This document shows positions 20,219 through 31,844 of a DNA stretch of 64,000 nucleotides, in pieces. The stretch's first letter is position 1. Every line of letters begins with the position of its first letter. Origin of the DNA: Sialis fuliginosa (lineage: Eukaryota; Arthropoda; Insecta; Megaloptera; Sialidae); NCBI GenBank assembly GCA_961205875.1, contig OY540819.1, positions 622,501 through 686,500 on the forward strand, given 5' to 3'. A program made the position numbers and the translations under genes. The notes under the pieces were generated by a model. The model was not told the DNA's origin. It ran no database searches and was given only the letters and a program-made list of their open reading frames with translations.

Positions 20219-23200
20219 ATGAATAGTATGCTAAGTGCATTGTTTGTGTGCCCATTGTGTAATGCTAAATTTAGAAGAAGCGATATTCTAAAAAGGCACG
20301 AAAAGATCCACGAAGGATCTAAATATATATGTGAAGTTTGCGGGAAAACTTTATCAAGACTTGATCATTTAAATGAACACTTAGCGACATTTCATAAAAC
20401 CTCTGTGTTAAAACGCAAATGTTCAGTGAATAAAGTGCAGGCTGCTAAACAATTAAAAACTGTGGACATTAAGAAACAATTAAAATTGTGCAGTGTATGC
20501 GATGTACAGGTTCCGCTGAATCATTTTCAGGCACATTTGCGAACAAACAATCACAAAAAGAACTCTAGTGTAATTAAATACAGTGACAATGTCGAAGTTA
20601 TAAACAGTGCATTTAAGAGCCGCATCATTAGTTTTAAAATAAGCAATAATGTTAGTGATATTATGATCTGTCCAACTGCATTCATGCACTCTACATTCGA
20701 TATAGTGCTGGAACTATTGAGTGCGCAGTTGGAAGAGCATAAGAGCTATAAATTTAACATTGAATTGTTTGCTTTATATACTCAAGCGGCTAGTGAGTGC
20801 ACCAGTGTTAAATCGTTCAACACAAAAAATTACACTGTAAATGAGTCATCAGACATTGATGACTCATTAAAACAAATAGTTAAGAATATAGTAATAAAAA
20901 GTGAAGAATTCCAGGAACGTGATAGTGGTTGGGTAAAAGTACAACATATAGAAATAAATGTTAATCGATATAACCCTTTACGGGGTGTGATCGGTTCATC
21001 CTACATCAAGCTACCAGCAGAAATTGAAAATAAAAAAGCATGTGTAAACATAAGAAATGCTGATGATATGTGTTTTGCTTGGATCATAACAGCAGCTCTA
21101 TTTCCTGCTGAAGAAATGACCGACCGCATTCAATCGTATCCGCATTTCAACACAGTGCTCAATCTATAAAATCTCAAATTTCCGATGAGACTTAAAGACA
21201 TATCTAAATTTGAGAAATTGAACAATATAAGTGTCAACGTTTTCGGATTGGAGCATAACAATGTGCACTATGACGTAGTCGGACCCCTATATCATTCAGT
21301 AAATCGTCAAATTAAGCATATTAATTTGTTGTATATTGATGATGGGGAGAAATCTCATTATTGCTGGATAAAGAATATTTCTCGATTGGTATCGACTCAA
21401 TTATCCAAAAGAAAAAATATGAAATGGATTTGTGATGGTTGCTTGTTGCATTTTGGTACCGAAGTTTTGCTACAAAATCATTTGGCACATGATTGTAACA
21501 AGATAAGAACAATTTTACCAACTGAGGACGAGATCATTGAATATACACATAATGAGAGACAGATGAAAGTGCCATTCGTTATTTATGCGGATTTCGAAAG
21601 TCTTCTGAGACCTGTGAGCACCTCTTCGCCGAATCCATCAACATCGTCAACAACACTAATCCAAGTACATGAGCCGCACAGCTTTGCATATTACATTAAA
21701 TGTAGTTATGACGCATCTCTATGCAAGTACGTCACCTACCGAAATCCAGACTGTGCTGCGGTATTTGTGGATCGAATCCGAGAAGAAGTGAAAAACATTT
21801 ATAAAATTATTAAGAATATAGTTCCTATGATCCCATTAACAGTATTAGAAATAAGCAAACACGATAACGCTATGCAGTGCCATATTTGTAGCAAGGTGTT
21901 AGATGCTGCAGATAAAGTTCGTGATCATTGTCATTTGACCGGCAACTATAGGGGGGCTGCGCATAGTCAATGCAACATAAAATTTACTATCCCTACATTT
22001 GTGCCCATACTGTTTCACAATCTAACAGGATACGATGCTCATTTATTTATTAAAGAGTTTTCAATTTATGACGATAAACTTGACGTAATTGCAACAAATA
22101 AGGAGTCCTACATTTCATTAACTCAAAACATTTTGGTGGACTCATACTATTGGAAGGGCAAAATTCATAATGTACATTTCAAAATTAGATTTTTAGATTC
22201 GTTTAGATTTATGGGGGCTTCCTTAGATAAACTCACAGCATCAATGACTGAATTTCGTGAAATGAGAAATTTTTTTACAAACGATACTAGTTTTAAACTA
22301 ATGACTCGCAAGGGTGTATACCCCTATGACTTTACAGACTGTTGGACGAAATTTACGGAGACACGACAACTACCCAGTATTGAATCATTTCACAGTAAAT
22401 TGACAAATAGCAACATAACAACGGACGACTACAAACATGCACAGACAGTGTGGGCGCATTTCAATATCAAAAACTTGGGTGAATATTCAGATTTATATCT
22501 CAAATGTGACGTGTTACTACTAGCGGACATATTCGAAAATTTTAGAACTGTATGCACTAACTCATATGGTTTAGATCCTTGCCAGTATTATACTGCACCA
22601 GGGTTATCGTGGGATGCTATGCTTAAGTTAACTCAAATTAAACTTGAGTTGTTAACCGACATAAGCATGATTAGTTTTGTGCAGAAAGGCATCCGCGGTG
22701 GTATTTCTCAATGTTCCCATCGGCATTCGAAGGCAAACAATAGGTATATGGATGATTACGATTCTACTCAAGAATCAAAATATATCCTATACCTAGATGC
22801 CAATAATTTGTATGGCTGGGCTATGTCCCAACACATTCCGTATGCCAAGTTTCGCTGGTTAACCGAAGCTGAAATGGAAACATTTGATGTATCCACCGTT
22901 GATGATCAATCTGATATTGGATATATATTACAGGTTGATATACAATATCCCGAGCATTTGCATGATGCTCATAATGATCTACCATTTTGTGCAGAATCAA
23001 TGATTCCACCAAACGCTACCAATACCAAATTAATTCCGAATTTGAACAATAAAAACAAATACATTATCCACTATAGAAATTTAAAACAATGTTTAACTCA
23101 TGGACTTGTACTGACACGTATCCATAGAATTTTAGAATTCAAACAATCTCCATGGCTAACGAAATATATAGAATTAAACACGGAACTGAGAAAAAAGGCC

Positions 23201-24022
23201 ACATCAACGTTTGATGCGGATTTTTTTAAGTTAATGAATAATTGTATATATGGGAAAACTATGGAGAATGTTGATAAGAGAACTGATATAAGATTGATAA
23301 CTCATTGGAAAAATATTGGTAAACGTTATGGTGCCGAGACATTGATTGCAAAACCTAACTTCAATAGTGCATCTATTTTTACGGAGAACATGACTGCTAT
23401 ACAAATGAATCGACTTCAAGTTAAATATAACAAACCTATATATTTGGGGTTAGTTGTTTTGGAACTTTCAAAAACTTTAGTTTACGATTTTCACTATTCA
23501 TTTATGAAGCAAAAATACAATGATAAATTGAAATTACTTTATACTGACACAGACTCACTGACATATGAAATAATCACTGAGGACATATACCAAGACATAA
23601 AACTTAATATAAATAAATTTGACACCTCTAACTATCAACCTGGAAATATATATAATATACCGCTAGTTAATAAGAAAATTGTGGGGTTAATGAAAGATGA
23701 ACATGGCGGATCTATATTCAGAGAATTTGTGGGGTTAAGATCGAAAATGTATGCTATGGATGTTGGAGATAGAATTATAAAAAAATCAAAAGGTATTAAG
23801 AAAAATGTTGTTGATAATTTAACAATAGAAAATTATATTCAGTGTATCGATGTTACCAATGTTTTATACAGGAACATGGTTACATTTAAATCAATAAAGC
23901 ATACTATATTCACTCAAAATGTTAATAAAATTTCACTTAGCGGAAAAGATGATAAACGATTTTTACAACAAGATTCTACTGATACTTTAGCGTGGGGTCA
24001 TTATAAAATACAAAACCTGTAA
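20219..24022 (+). pseudogene. Polinton zinc-finger/B-family DNA polymerase, one internal stop
   Basis: One continuous frame of about 1,267 codons is broken only by TAA at 21167-21169. The first part has two C2H2 fingers (CPLCNAKFRR, CEVCGKTLSR), another Cys/His finger (CSVCDVQV) and a long spacer. The second part (from ATG 21185) has 3'-5' exonuclease motifs VIYADFES (about residue 132), HNLTGYDAHLF (278) and YLKCDVLLLADIF (437), and a Cys/His endonuclease-like insertion (CHICSKVL...RDHCHLTGNYRG near 233-266). Polymerase motifs are YLDANNLYGW (536), KLMNNCIYGKT (682) and LYTDTDSL (786). This is the protein-primed polB type of Polintons and related viruses, expected to copy the element DNA. 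All catalytic motifs remain. The stop separates the fingers from the enzyme, so the downstream part could in principle be made from its own ATG. Nonsense mutation is the simpler reading. Confidence 0.9.
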
Positions 24023-24605
24023 TTTTATATTTATTTTACTGTTTTAATATATTTATAATATTATATTTACTTTACTGTACAACATAATTTTTTAATAGTA
24101 TATATATAGAATAAGACAATGTTTATAATTAAATATATTTATTATAACTATATTATTTAAGTACATTGTTAAAACAATGTTAAATATATTTATAATTTTA
24201 TATTTACTTTACTATACAACATAATTTTAGAATAAAACAATGTTTATAATTAAATATATGTATTGTAACTATTATATGATTTAATAAAAATTACAAAGTT
24301 AAAACAATGTGTTTATTTTATTATTATTCAGTATCCTCTTTCCACTAATTGTAAGTAAACATCCTAATATTTAACTTTTTGCAATTTATACTCATAGAAA
24401 TCACCCTAGAACAGTTGTTCATATAAAATTAATTAATTAAATGATATTTTTGAATCTGTTGTATGTGATTCTGGTCATTACGGTGGCAGACGACTTCTCA
24501 AGGTGATAGTACGTAATTAGATTTGAAAATGACGTATTTATACATTAAGAAAATCTGTAATATGAATAAATAAAACTCTCAATTTATTTAAATAGTTTTA
24601 CATTA
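24023..24605. repeat. AT-rich imperfect tandem duplication downstream of polymerase
   Basis: About 150-bp units containing TATTTACTTTACTGTACAAC and AAACAATGTTTATAATTAAA recur at about 24050-24140 and 24195-24270. There is no gene. Candidate polyadenylation signals (AATAAA) lie near 24283. Confidence 0.55.
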
Positions 24606-24696
24606 TATTTACAATCAAATATATTTTCACAATTTTGGGGATTTTGGCTGCCTCACTTTTGGAATAATAATTGACAGTCTAATAGAACTCTGCAGA
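24606..24696 (-). pseudogene. 3' fragment of the Polinton small gene
   Basis: This fragment matches the 3' end of the small gene at 25136-25225 (GGGATTTTGGCTGCCTCACT and downstream). Only the last codons and 3' flank remain before the duplicated polymerase fragment begins. Confidence 0.6.
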
Positions 24697-25124
24697 TGGG
24701 TTGTAGTTTTGTGGAACTCATAAACAGTGCATTTAAGAGCCGTATAATAAGTTTTAAAATAAGCAATAATGTTAGTGATATTATGATCTATCCAACTGCA
24801 TTCATGCACTCTACATTTGATATAGTACTGGCACTATTGAGTGCGCAGTTGGAAGAACATAAGAGCTATAAATTTAACATTGAATTGTTTGCTTTATATA
24901 CTCAAGCGACTAGTGAGTGCACCAGTGTTAAATCTTTTAACACTAAAAATTTCACTGTAAATGAGTCATCGGACATTGAAGACTCATTAAAAACAATAGT
25001 TCAAGATATAGTTATAAAAACAGAAGAATTCCAGGAACGAGATAGTGGTTGGGCCCTGGTGAAAGTGCAGCACATCGAAATAAATGTGAATCGTTATAAT
25101 CCTTTACGGGGTGTGATCGGTTAA
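24697..25124 (+). pseudogene. Duplicated internal fragment of the Polinton polymerase spacer
   Basis: From about 24715 the frame repeats the spacer of the polymerase gene encoded at about 20598-20995 (INSAFKSRIISFKISNNVS through RYNPLRGVIG), with a few substitutions and two extra codons. It lacks the zinc fingers and everything downstream, and ends at TAA 25122-25124. It is inserted between two copies of the small gene's 3' end, so it arose by rearrangement within the element. Confidence 0.8.
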
Positions 25125-25135
25125 TAGTTTTACTT

Positions 25136-25500
25136 TATATTTACAATCAGATATATTTTTACAATATGGAGATTTTGGCTGCCTCACTTTTGGAATGATA
25201 ATTGACAGTCCAGTAGAACTTTGCAGATGGTTTGTAGTTTGTAAAATCTTCAGAAATCAGACGAAAAATTAATTTCGCAATGGACCCCGTAGATCCAGTG
25301 TTGACAATACATAGTTTGTTCATCCCTTCGAGTATAGTTTCCTCAACAGTGGTGAAGTCTAATATAATGCGTTCCCCATATTTGGTTTGAATTTTCTTAG
25401 CTTCAATGATTTTATATTCACGATCGATTACCATATCTCTTACGAACATGTTTTCTTTAACTAGTGCAATTGCGTTTAACTAATCAAGTATTTCACTCAT
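25136..25500 (-). pseudogene. Diverged copy of the Polinton small gene (possible OB-fold protein)
   Basis: This minus-strand relative of the genes at 31491 and 32527 shares VIDREY, IQTKYGERIILDF and MNKLCIVNTGSTGS. The natural ATG at 25498-25500 is followed by an in-frame TAG after six codons. An internal ATG at 25449 leaves 96 residues. The middle is shorter than in the intact copies and the C-terminus is altered. It is likely nonfunctional or reduced. Confidence 0.7.
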
Positions 25501-25735
25501 TATTGTTGCTGTTCAAAAATAACAAGTTGCTTAAGCGAGAAATGAATATAAACTGAACATAGAGAGCAATGAATGTGAGCTCAGAGCTCTTGAAAATAAA
25601 ATTCACTCCCTCTACCACTTAAATTTACCCCCCATCCATCATTTAACTACTACTTAGGTGGTGGGGGAATTGCACATGCGCAAAATTAGGGATCTTAGTC
25701 ATTCACGTAAATTCAAACTATATCATGAAATTATT
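25501..25735 (-). promoter_or_regulatory. 5' flank of the diverged small-gene copy
   Basis: This is the inverse of the upstream region of the copies at 31491 and 32527: a CACATGCGCAA word, a run of Gs/Cs, then a CTCTACCACTT-like segment. Conservation of this flank with three gene copies suggests it holds the promoter. Confidence 0.5.
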
Positions 25736-25995
25736 TGAACTGATCCAAACAGGTCTTGACCAGGTCCGAACAGGTCTTGAACAGGTATTGAACAGGTCTT
25801 GAACAGGTTCGAACAGGTCTTGAACAGGTCTCGAACAGGTCTTAAACAGGTTCGAACAGGTCTTAAACAGGTTCGAACAGGTCTTAAACAGGTTCGAACA
25901 GGTCTTAAACAGGTTCGAACAGGTCTTAAACAGATTCAAACAGCTTTTGAATAGATCTCGAACAGGTCCAAACAGATCTTAAACAGGTATTGACC
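25736..25995. repeat. Minisatellite of GAACAGGTCTTAAACAGGTTC-type units
   Basis: About ten tandem units of 22 bp and half-units of 11 bp (GAACAGGTCTT / AAACAGGTTC) are present. The 73-codon minus-strand frame it creates (repeating NLFKTCS) is a by-product. Spacing is contiguous with no spacer, so it is not a CRISPR array. Confidence 0.9.
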
Positions 25996-26047
25996 AGGTA
26001 AAGGCGGAGGCAGGGGCTGATACTCTTACAGCTCCAAACTGATATGC

Positions 26048-26148
26048 ATGGGGTCGGTTATACAGACCATGAGTTTGTATGATCAATTTGTAGTCTTGGG
26101 TTCAGACTTAGACTACAAATTGATCATATAAAGTCGTGGTCTGTATAA
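26048..26148. repeat. Long imperfect hairpin inside the Polinton
   Basis: GGTTATACAGACCA and TATGATCAATTTGTAGTC on the left pair with GACTACAAATTGATCATA and TGGTCTGTATAACC on the right, around a 15-nt loop. The stem is about 40 bp with a small internal mismatch. Confidence 0.85.
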
Positions 26149-27460
26149 CCGATGTAATATATTTATTTAATCCTTAATTAAATAATAAGATATACATTGC
26201 AAATATGTAAGTTTAATTATAAATAATTATTTCTTTTTAAATTTATATGCAAAAATTGAGATCAACATTTTTTGATTACATTAGTAAAAAATAAATTAAT
26301 ATATTTATATCTTTAAAAATTTAAACAATTAATTTTCACAAGGCTAACAACTAACCTATTTCGGAATATACCATTTAAAAAAATCTTTAATTCCTATTTT
26401 GAGCGGATATATATATTTTTTTTTTGTGTAAGCGTTGTTTGAATGACTGGATCTGCTGGTTTTTGTAAGAGCATTTGCAATTGCAACTACGAGTATCCCT
26501 ATTACCCACTATAGGATAGAACAATATGATGTTAGAAAACTAGATAATATTCATGACAAATTAATTAATTCTTAATTTTAATTTAATAGTAAGATATACA
26601 TTGCAAATAGATAATTTTAATTAAATAATTATTTCTTTTTAAATTTATAAGTAAAAATTGAGATCAACATTTTTTAATTTACATTAGTAAAAAATAAATT
26701 AATATTTATTTATATTTAATTAAAATAATATTTATATCTTTAAAAATTTAAGCAAAATTGTAATATCCTTATGATTTTACAAACTGTTGGATGAAATTTA
26801 CTGAGATACAACAATTATCTAGTATTGAAGCATTTTCGCAGTATGAATCATTTCACGCAGTTTTGAAGCATTTAAAGCAGAGTTTTGAGCTTTTTAACAA
26901 AGTTTTGAAGTTTTTATCATAGTTTTGAATCATTTAGAAGAATTTTGTACTAAGGTATTGTAATATAAATTATATATGTATGCATTAAGCAAATCTGAAA
27001 TATGAATTAATGTAATTTTCATGAAAAAGTTTGAATTTACGTGAATGACTAAGGACTCTACTCTTGCGCTTGTGTAATTCCCCCAACCAATGCTTTAATA
27101 TTGTATAGGAAATTTTAATGAAATTTGGGCTTTGGGCATCCAATTATTAATCTAAAATTGATGTTGTCAAAATCCCCAAATTGTGAAAATATATCTGATT
27201 TTAATTGCAATGTAAAACTATTCAAATAAATCATTTAATGCATAAATACATAAATTTTTTGAAAGTTCCAAAGCAACCAACACTAAATATATAGGTTTGT
27301 TATATTTAACTTGAAGTCGATTAATTCATTTATTTAATTATTAATTTAATAACAAGACGTACATTGTAACTATATAATTTAAATGACACAATTATTTCTT
27401 TTTAAAAAGTATGACATCATCACCCACGGAACATTATAGAATAAATGTGTTGTAAATATA
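26149..27460. other. Degraded Polinton interior with polymerase and repeat fragments
   Basis: No open gene is present. A fragment at about 26767-26850 matches the polymerase at 22320-22395. It is followed at 26820-26950 by degenerate repeats like those in the terminal repeats (TTTTGAA.CATTT.GCAGA). At about 27010-27200 there are remnants of a small-gene promoter and 3' end (CCAATTATTAATCTAAAA). In a complete Polinton this region would be expected to carry integrase and morphogenesis genes. Confidence 0.55.
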
Positions 27461-28085
27461 CACTACCGGCAGAAAGTTTAAGGTAGGCACTAAATTTTTG
27501 TAAATAGTTAAATAGATAAATCTTTTGAAGCAAATATGTACTCTAATTATTTTATTTTTATATTATTTGTATACACTACATCTTGATATTTTCATTTTTC
27601 TTGCAATTTAAACTTGGAAGTAGCTTTCTTCGAAGTAAACGATAATTCTTTCTCGTTCAGCAATGCTACCTATATTTTGCTCGCTTACCCATTTTTAATG
27701 AGAAAAAATAATTTCCACTAATAATTATATTTCATTTTATTTTTTATTTTTATAACGAAAAACTAAATTCTTATAAATTAATTGTAGTTTAACTAAAACA
27801 CACTGACAACACTGTTTTATCAAAGAAATACAGATTTAATCTAACTAGAGTTTTTTTATTGAGTAATCAGGTTTAAGTGTTTATTTCATAAATAAACAAG
27901 ATAACTTAGAAATAATGCAAATGTCTATCGCAGATTAAAACTGATAGGCTCTAAACTGTTTATGATATACTACAATGATAAATTAAAACATATGTGTAAG
28001 GACGCCCATTGAAGCCATTAAAATAAACAATTTTAATACATTTAGTTTAAATTCATAACCTACCTCAAACTTTCTGTCTGTAGTG
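27461..28085. mobile_element. Tc1/mariner-type MITE, 625 bp
   Basis: The inverted ends are CACTACCGGCAGAAAGTTTA and, on the right, AAACTTTCTGTCTGTAGTG, continuing to GGTAGG. TA flanks both ends (27459-27460, 28086-28087). There is no coding frame. It is inserted in the degraded Polinton interior. Confidence 0.85.
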
Positions 28086-28087
28086 TA

Positions 28088-28916
28088 GGTTTGTTATATT
28101 GAACTTGAAGTCGATTTTGTAAATTTATTTATTTAGTAAGTTTAATTTTTAAATTATATGTAAAAATTGAGATCAATTTAAAAAAAATTATATTAGTAAA
28201 AAATTAATATTTATCTCGTTAAAAATTTACAAATATATGTACGTCCATTTCATTATTTAATTTTGTATCAAGTTTAACATATTTAAATACTAAAATTCAG
28301 AATATCAAATATTTATTACCACACAATTTACTTATACAATTTTGAATAGATTAATTTAATAGCACAAATATATGAGTACTATAAACGAAGAGTACTTCTT
28401 TATCTAGCAAATGAGTTTCAAAATATCTATCTTTGTTTGATACATGGAGAAATGATTTAAATATTATAATAATCAAATGGGAGGAGTCTACTAAGTTTGT
28501 AATAAGCGAATATAAATGAAAACTGGTCGATCACTTCTGCATGCGACTCTACATTGTAACTATGTAATTTTAATTAATCGAAAATATAAATTATAGTAGG
28601 TAGATAAAAACTTAATTTATATTAGTAGACATTATTTATTCAGATAGTACATCTTATTATATTTTACAACTATATTATGTAAACTAAATTAAATATAAAT
28701 TTTTCATGAATATTATCTTTTTTCTAATATCAAGAGTTTTTCAATTAATGTTAATTTATTTAATTTTAGCAAAGTTAAGAACCACTAGTTGGTTAAATTT
28801 TTAAAACTCATTTGTTAGATAAAGAAGTACATACACTTCGTTTATAGTACTCATATATTTGTGAGATTAAATTATTATGTAATCTATTGAAAATTGAATA
28901 AGTAAATTTTGTTTGC
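28088..28916. other. AT-rich Polinton interior with a 75-bp inverted repeat
   Basis: About 28350-28425 (ATATGAGTACTATAAACGAAG and flanks) recurs inverted at about 28795-28870. The interval is AT-rich and noncoding. It could fold or mark a captured small element. Confidence 0.55.
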
Positions 28917-29063
28917 AGCTAGTGATGCTAAAAGGCGCTTGAAAGAGTCCAAACGTCATAATCATACAATGGAAGCGATTGTATTAAAAAATGGTCGTGG
29001 ATTATATATTAAACCGTACAGGACTGGATTAGGACTTTATATGAAACCTGATCCAAAAAACTA
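28917..29063 (+). CDS. Small basic ORF, Polinton core-protein-like (partial)
   Basis: This is an open stretch from about 28917 (no ATG at its beginning) to TAA at 29061-29063, reading SDAKRRLKESKRHN then GRGLYIKPY and GLGLYMKP. The repeated G-x-GLY-x-KP pattern with a basic N-terminus is like short adenovirus-core-like proteins proposed for Polintons and adintoviruses. That identification rests on memory of the pattern only. An AG just upstream (TTTGCAG) could be a splice acceptor. An internal ATG near 28969 gives only about 31 codons. Confidence 0.4.
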
Positions 29064-29472
29064 ATGAAGATGCTACCCAAAAGAGCGCTAACCGACGTAG
29101 ACTTATACAAATACATTTACCATTGTTTGTGGTGTTTTGATGAGAAATAAATTACCTAAACGATCGTGGCCTGATGAATGTGCCATAGTAAACTTAGATG
29201 AAAAATCTGTAATATGAATAAATAAAACTCTCAATTTATATTAGTAGAAACAATTTATGTAAATAGTTTTACATTATATTTACAATCAAATATATTTTCA
29301 CAATTTTTTAATGTATAATAATAATCGAATTAAATATTTTGATGTTGGCAGTAAATGAATATTTTTTTTATATTAAATCTTAACATTGAAGAATTCAAGA
29401 AAGAAAAAAACTTTATTTAGTATGTGAAGGAAAGCAAGGCGACTTATACAAAATCCAGTTTGAACAACAACA

Positions 29473-29997
29473 ATGAACACGCTGGAAGAATTTCAACATA
29501 AAATTAACCGAGAAATATATGAATATGAAACTAAAATATACTCTAATGAACTTTCAACAGCTATCCGAAGGAATGGTTTAGAAATTGTACATTATATTTT
29601 AAACAAACATCCATCAACAAATTATACTCTCGTGTATGCAGTTATTTGCGATGTCAGTGTACAATTATTTGAATACCTTTTTGAAGTAAGAAAAAAATAT
29701 ATAGAAATTGAAGAACACGGTGAAGATTCTCTGCAAACATGTCTACATACAGCAATTCAATATGCGAGACCAGAACTGTTGAAGTTAATATTGGATACAG
29801 CAAAAAATGAAGAAATCTATTTGAATTTCAAACCAAAAAGCGACGATCGGAACCTATGCGAATGGATACAAAAAAATATTGAGAAAAAAGTTAACCTAGG
29901 ATGGAGTTCCGGACCGTGTAGTTCTCATTGGCCTTCAGAGAAATATGAAGATTATGTGAATGTATTTAATATATTAAAATGTAATTGGGAATTTTAA
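29473..29997 (+). CDS. Ankyrin-repeat-like protein in the Polinton
   Basis: This 174-residue intact frame starts MNTLEEFQHKIN. Helical units such as LSTAIRRNGLEIVHYILNKH and LHTAIQYARPELLKLILDT have the A...G..E.V..LL spacing of ankyrin repeats, with two clear and one weak unit. No signal peptide or membrane segment is visible. It lies convergent to the truncated capsid-like gene. Short ankyrin proteins occur as accessory genes in large DNA viruses and their relatives. Here the role is unknown. It may be a captured gene, given that it is intact while the capsid and polymerase genes are broken. Confidence 0.6.
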   Translation: MNTLEEFQHKINREIYEYETKIYSNELSTAIRRNGLEIVHYILNKHPSTNYTLVYAVICDVSVQLFEYLFEVRKKYIEIEEHGEDSLQTCLHTAIQYARPELLKLILDTAKNEEIYLNFKPKSDDRNLCEWIQKNIEKKVNLGWSSGPCSSHWPSEKYEDYVNVFNILKCNWEF

Positions 29998-30107
29998 ATA
30001 AAAAGCGTATATATGTAGTATATATTTATTATAACTATTTTTATTTTATTTCTTACAGCTATTACAAAGTTTAGATAAATACAGTTCATAACATAACTTA
30101 ATTGTAA

Positions 30108-30567
30108 TTAAAGTAGCGTAAATACATCCTTAAATAATTTTTTGATACAATATTGATTAATCATACGATCGTGTATAACAAAACAGTATGCCTTTGTTTC
30201 TGCTGGAAAATTTTCGTGTCCTTCAAACTCGATTCGTAACTCAACTTGAATCGACATTAATGCTTCATTCTGTTTCGAACAATCGATGACAACGAGAGGA
30301 GCTTTGTTCATAAAATTTGTTTTACTTAGAAGGGACTCGCGACTACATTTATTATAGTAGGAAGGTTGAAATCTTGTGTACATATCGTACACCTCGGCGT
30401 ATAAGAATTAAAGTTGATATTCAAGGGATCGTATGGATATGTTTCCCCATTTAAATAAACTTTTACATCTCGAATATTACAATGATCAAATTTACTGGTA
30501 TCTCTGTTTTTATTTTTAACTCTGTTTGTATCTAGCGTCTTGCAAAGAGGTGAGCTTTCAGTTATAT
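30108..30567 (-). pseudogene. C-terminal part of the Polinton F54H12.2-like capsid-type protein
   Basis: The reading frame to 30108 has SRESLLSKTNF, APLVVIDCSKQNEAL, ELRIEFE and AYCFVIHDRMI, which are hallmarks of the F54H12.2-like protein family encoded by invertebrate Polintons and regarded as a virion structural protein. Upstream, a different frame (about 30405-30560) encodes VKVYLNGETYPYDPLN, also typical, so at least one frameshift lies near 30400. The gene is cut off at about 30567, exactly where the 1036-bp tandem duplication begins. Only the C-terminal portion is left, so it is nonfunctional. Confidence 0.72.
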
Positions 30568-30808
30568 AACTAAATATGGTGAACGAATTATATAAGAGTT
30601 CGCGGACAAGAATATGTTCCTGCCCGCAAAATTCACTACCGTTGATGATACTGCACTCGAGAAGATGAGTAAATTATGTATTGTGAACACTGGATCTTCG
30701 GGATCCATGTCTAAATTAATATTTCGTCCGGCTACTGAGGAGAGTACAAGCTATAACCTATCTGCAGAATTCAATGAGGAAGATGTCTACTGGACGCCCA
30801 ATTATTAA
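30568..30808 (+). pseudogene. Truncated first copy of the Polinton small gene
   Basis: This is the 3' two-thirds of the gene, identical in protein to the end of the 31491 copy (FLPAKFTTVDD to YWTPNY). Its 5' end is fused to the truncated capsid-like gene at the duplication breakpoint. The ATG at 30614 is internal. Confidence 0.8.
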
Positions 30809-31490
30809 TCCATAAGTAGTGCAGCCCAAATCTTTCACCAAATTGTGAAAATATATCTGATTTTTATGTATAACTATATTTAAATAAATCATTTTTACTA
30901 ATACAAATCAAGAGTTTTATTTACACTATGATATTTCATATTTCAGATTTGCTTAATGCAGAAATTGATAATTTTACTTTACAATTAAGGCTAAATTGAA
31001 ATAAATATGTCTATATACGCTGCGTTATCAGTTCTAAACACTATCTCGCAGGCAAATAATTGCGAAACGCTTCTTGGTTCTTGAAGTAGCATTCTGAAAA
31101 ATATAATGCAATGTGAGGCTCCCCCAGATGATGATATCATATTCTTGATTGTTGCGCAACATTTCGCAATTCCTAATAGCAAACGGTTATTGTAAACGCT
31201 GCGTGCAGGAGTTTATTAAATTCCTATATAGTCATAAACTAAAAATAGAATATTATGTGGACCTAAGATTAGGTCATATTCTCGTTACTATTGCGCAAAT
31301 CATGCTAACGTGGATTAATAAGAGCTATACTCTTGCGCATGTGCAAACCCCCCCACTACCTAAGTGGTAGTTTAGTGGTAGAGGGGGTGTGAATTTACTT
31401 CCTACAGCTCCAAGCTCATATTCATTGCTCTCAATGTTCAGTTTAAGTTCATTTCTAGCCTAAGCAACTTATTATTTTTTAACAGCAACA

Positions 31491-31844
31491 ATGAGTGAAA
31501 TACTTGAGCAGTTAAACGCAATTGCACTAGTTAAAGAAACAATGGTCGTGAAAGATATGGTAATCGATCGTGAATATCAAATCATTGGAGCTAAAAGAAT
31601 TCAAACTAAATATGGTGAACGCATTATATTAGAGTTCGCGGACAAGAATATGTTCCTGCCCGCAAAATTCACTACCGTTGATGATACTGCACTCGAGAAG
31701 ATGAGTAAATTATGTATTGTGAACACTGGATCTTCGGGATCCATGTCTAAATTAATATTTCGTCCGGCTACTGAGGAGAGTACAAGCTATAACCTATCTG
31801 CAGAATTCAATGAGGAAGATGTCTACTGGACGCCCAATTATTAA
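31491..31844 (+). CDS. Polinton small gene copy 2 (possible OB-fold/ssDNA-binding protein)
   Basis: This 117-residue intact frame reads MSEILEQLNAIALVKE, then YQIIGAKRIQTKYGERIILEF, FLPAKFTTVDD, LCIVNTGSSGS and an acidic C-terminus ending NY. The alternating beta pattern with a central TKYGER turn resembles an OB-fold nucleic-acid-binding protein, which would suit a replication accessory role beside a protein-primed polymerase. This is inference from the pattern only. It has its own conserved upstream region with a TTGCGCATGTGCAA word and a TATT-rich leader. The ATG at 31491 follows CAGCAACA, a good start context. Confidence 0.65.
   Translation: MSEILEQLNAIALVKETMVVKDMVIDREYQIIGAKRIQTKYGERIILEFADKNMFLPAKFTTVDDTALEKMSKLCIVNTGSSGSMSKLIFRPATEESTSYNLSAEFNEEDVYWTPNY

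Noticed and set aside
25718..25995. CRISPR-like look and a repeated NLFKTCS frame
   Set aside because: Units are contiguous with no unique spacers, in animal DNA. It is a minisatellite.
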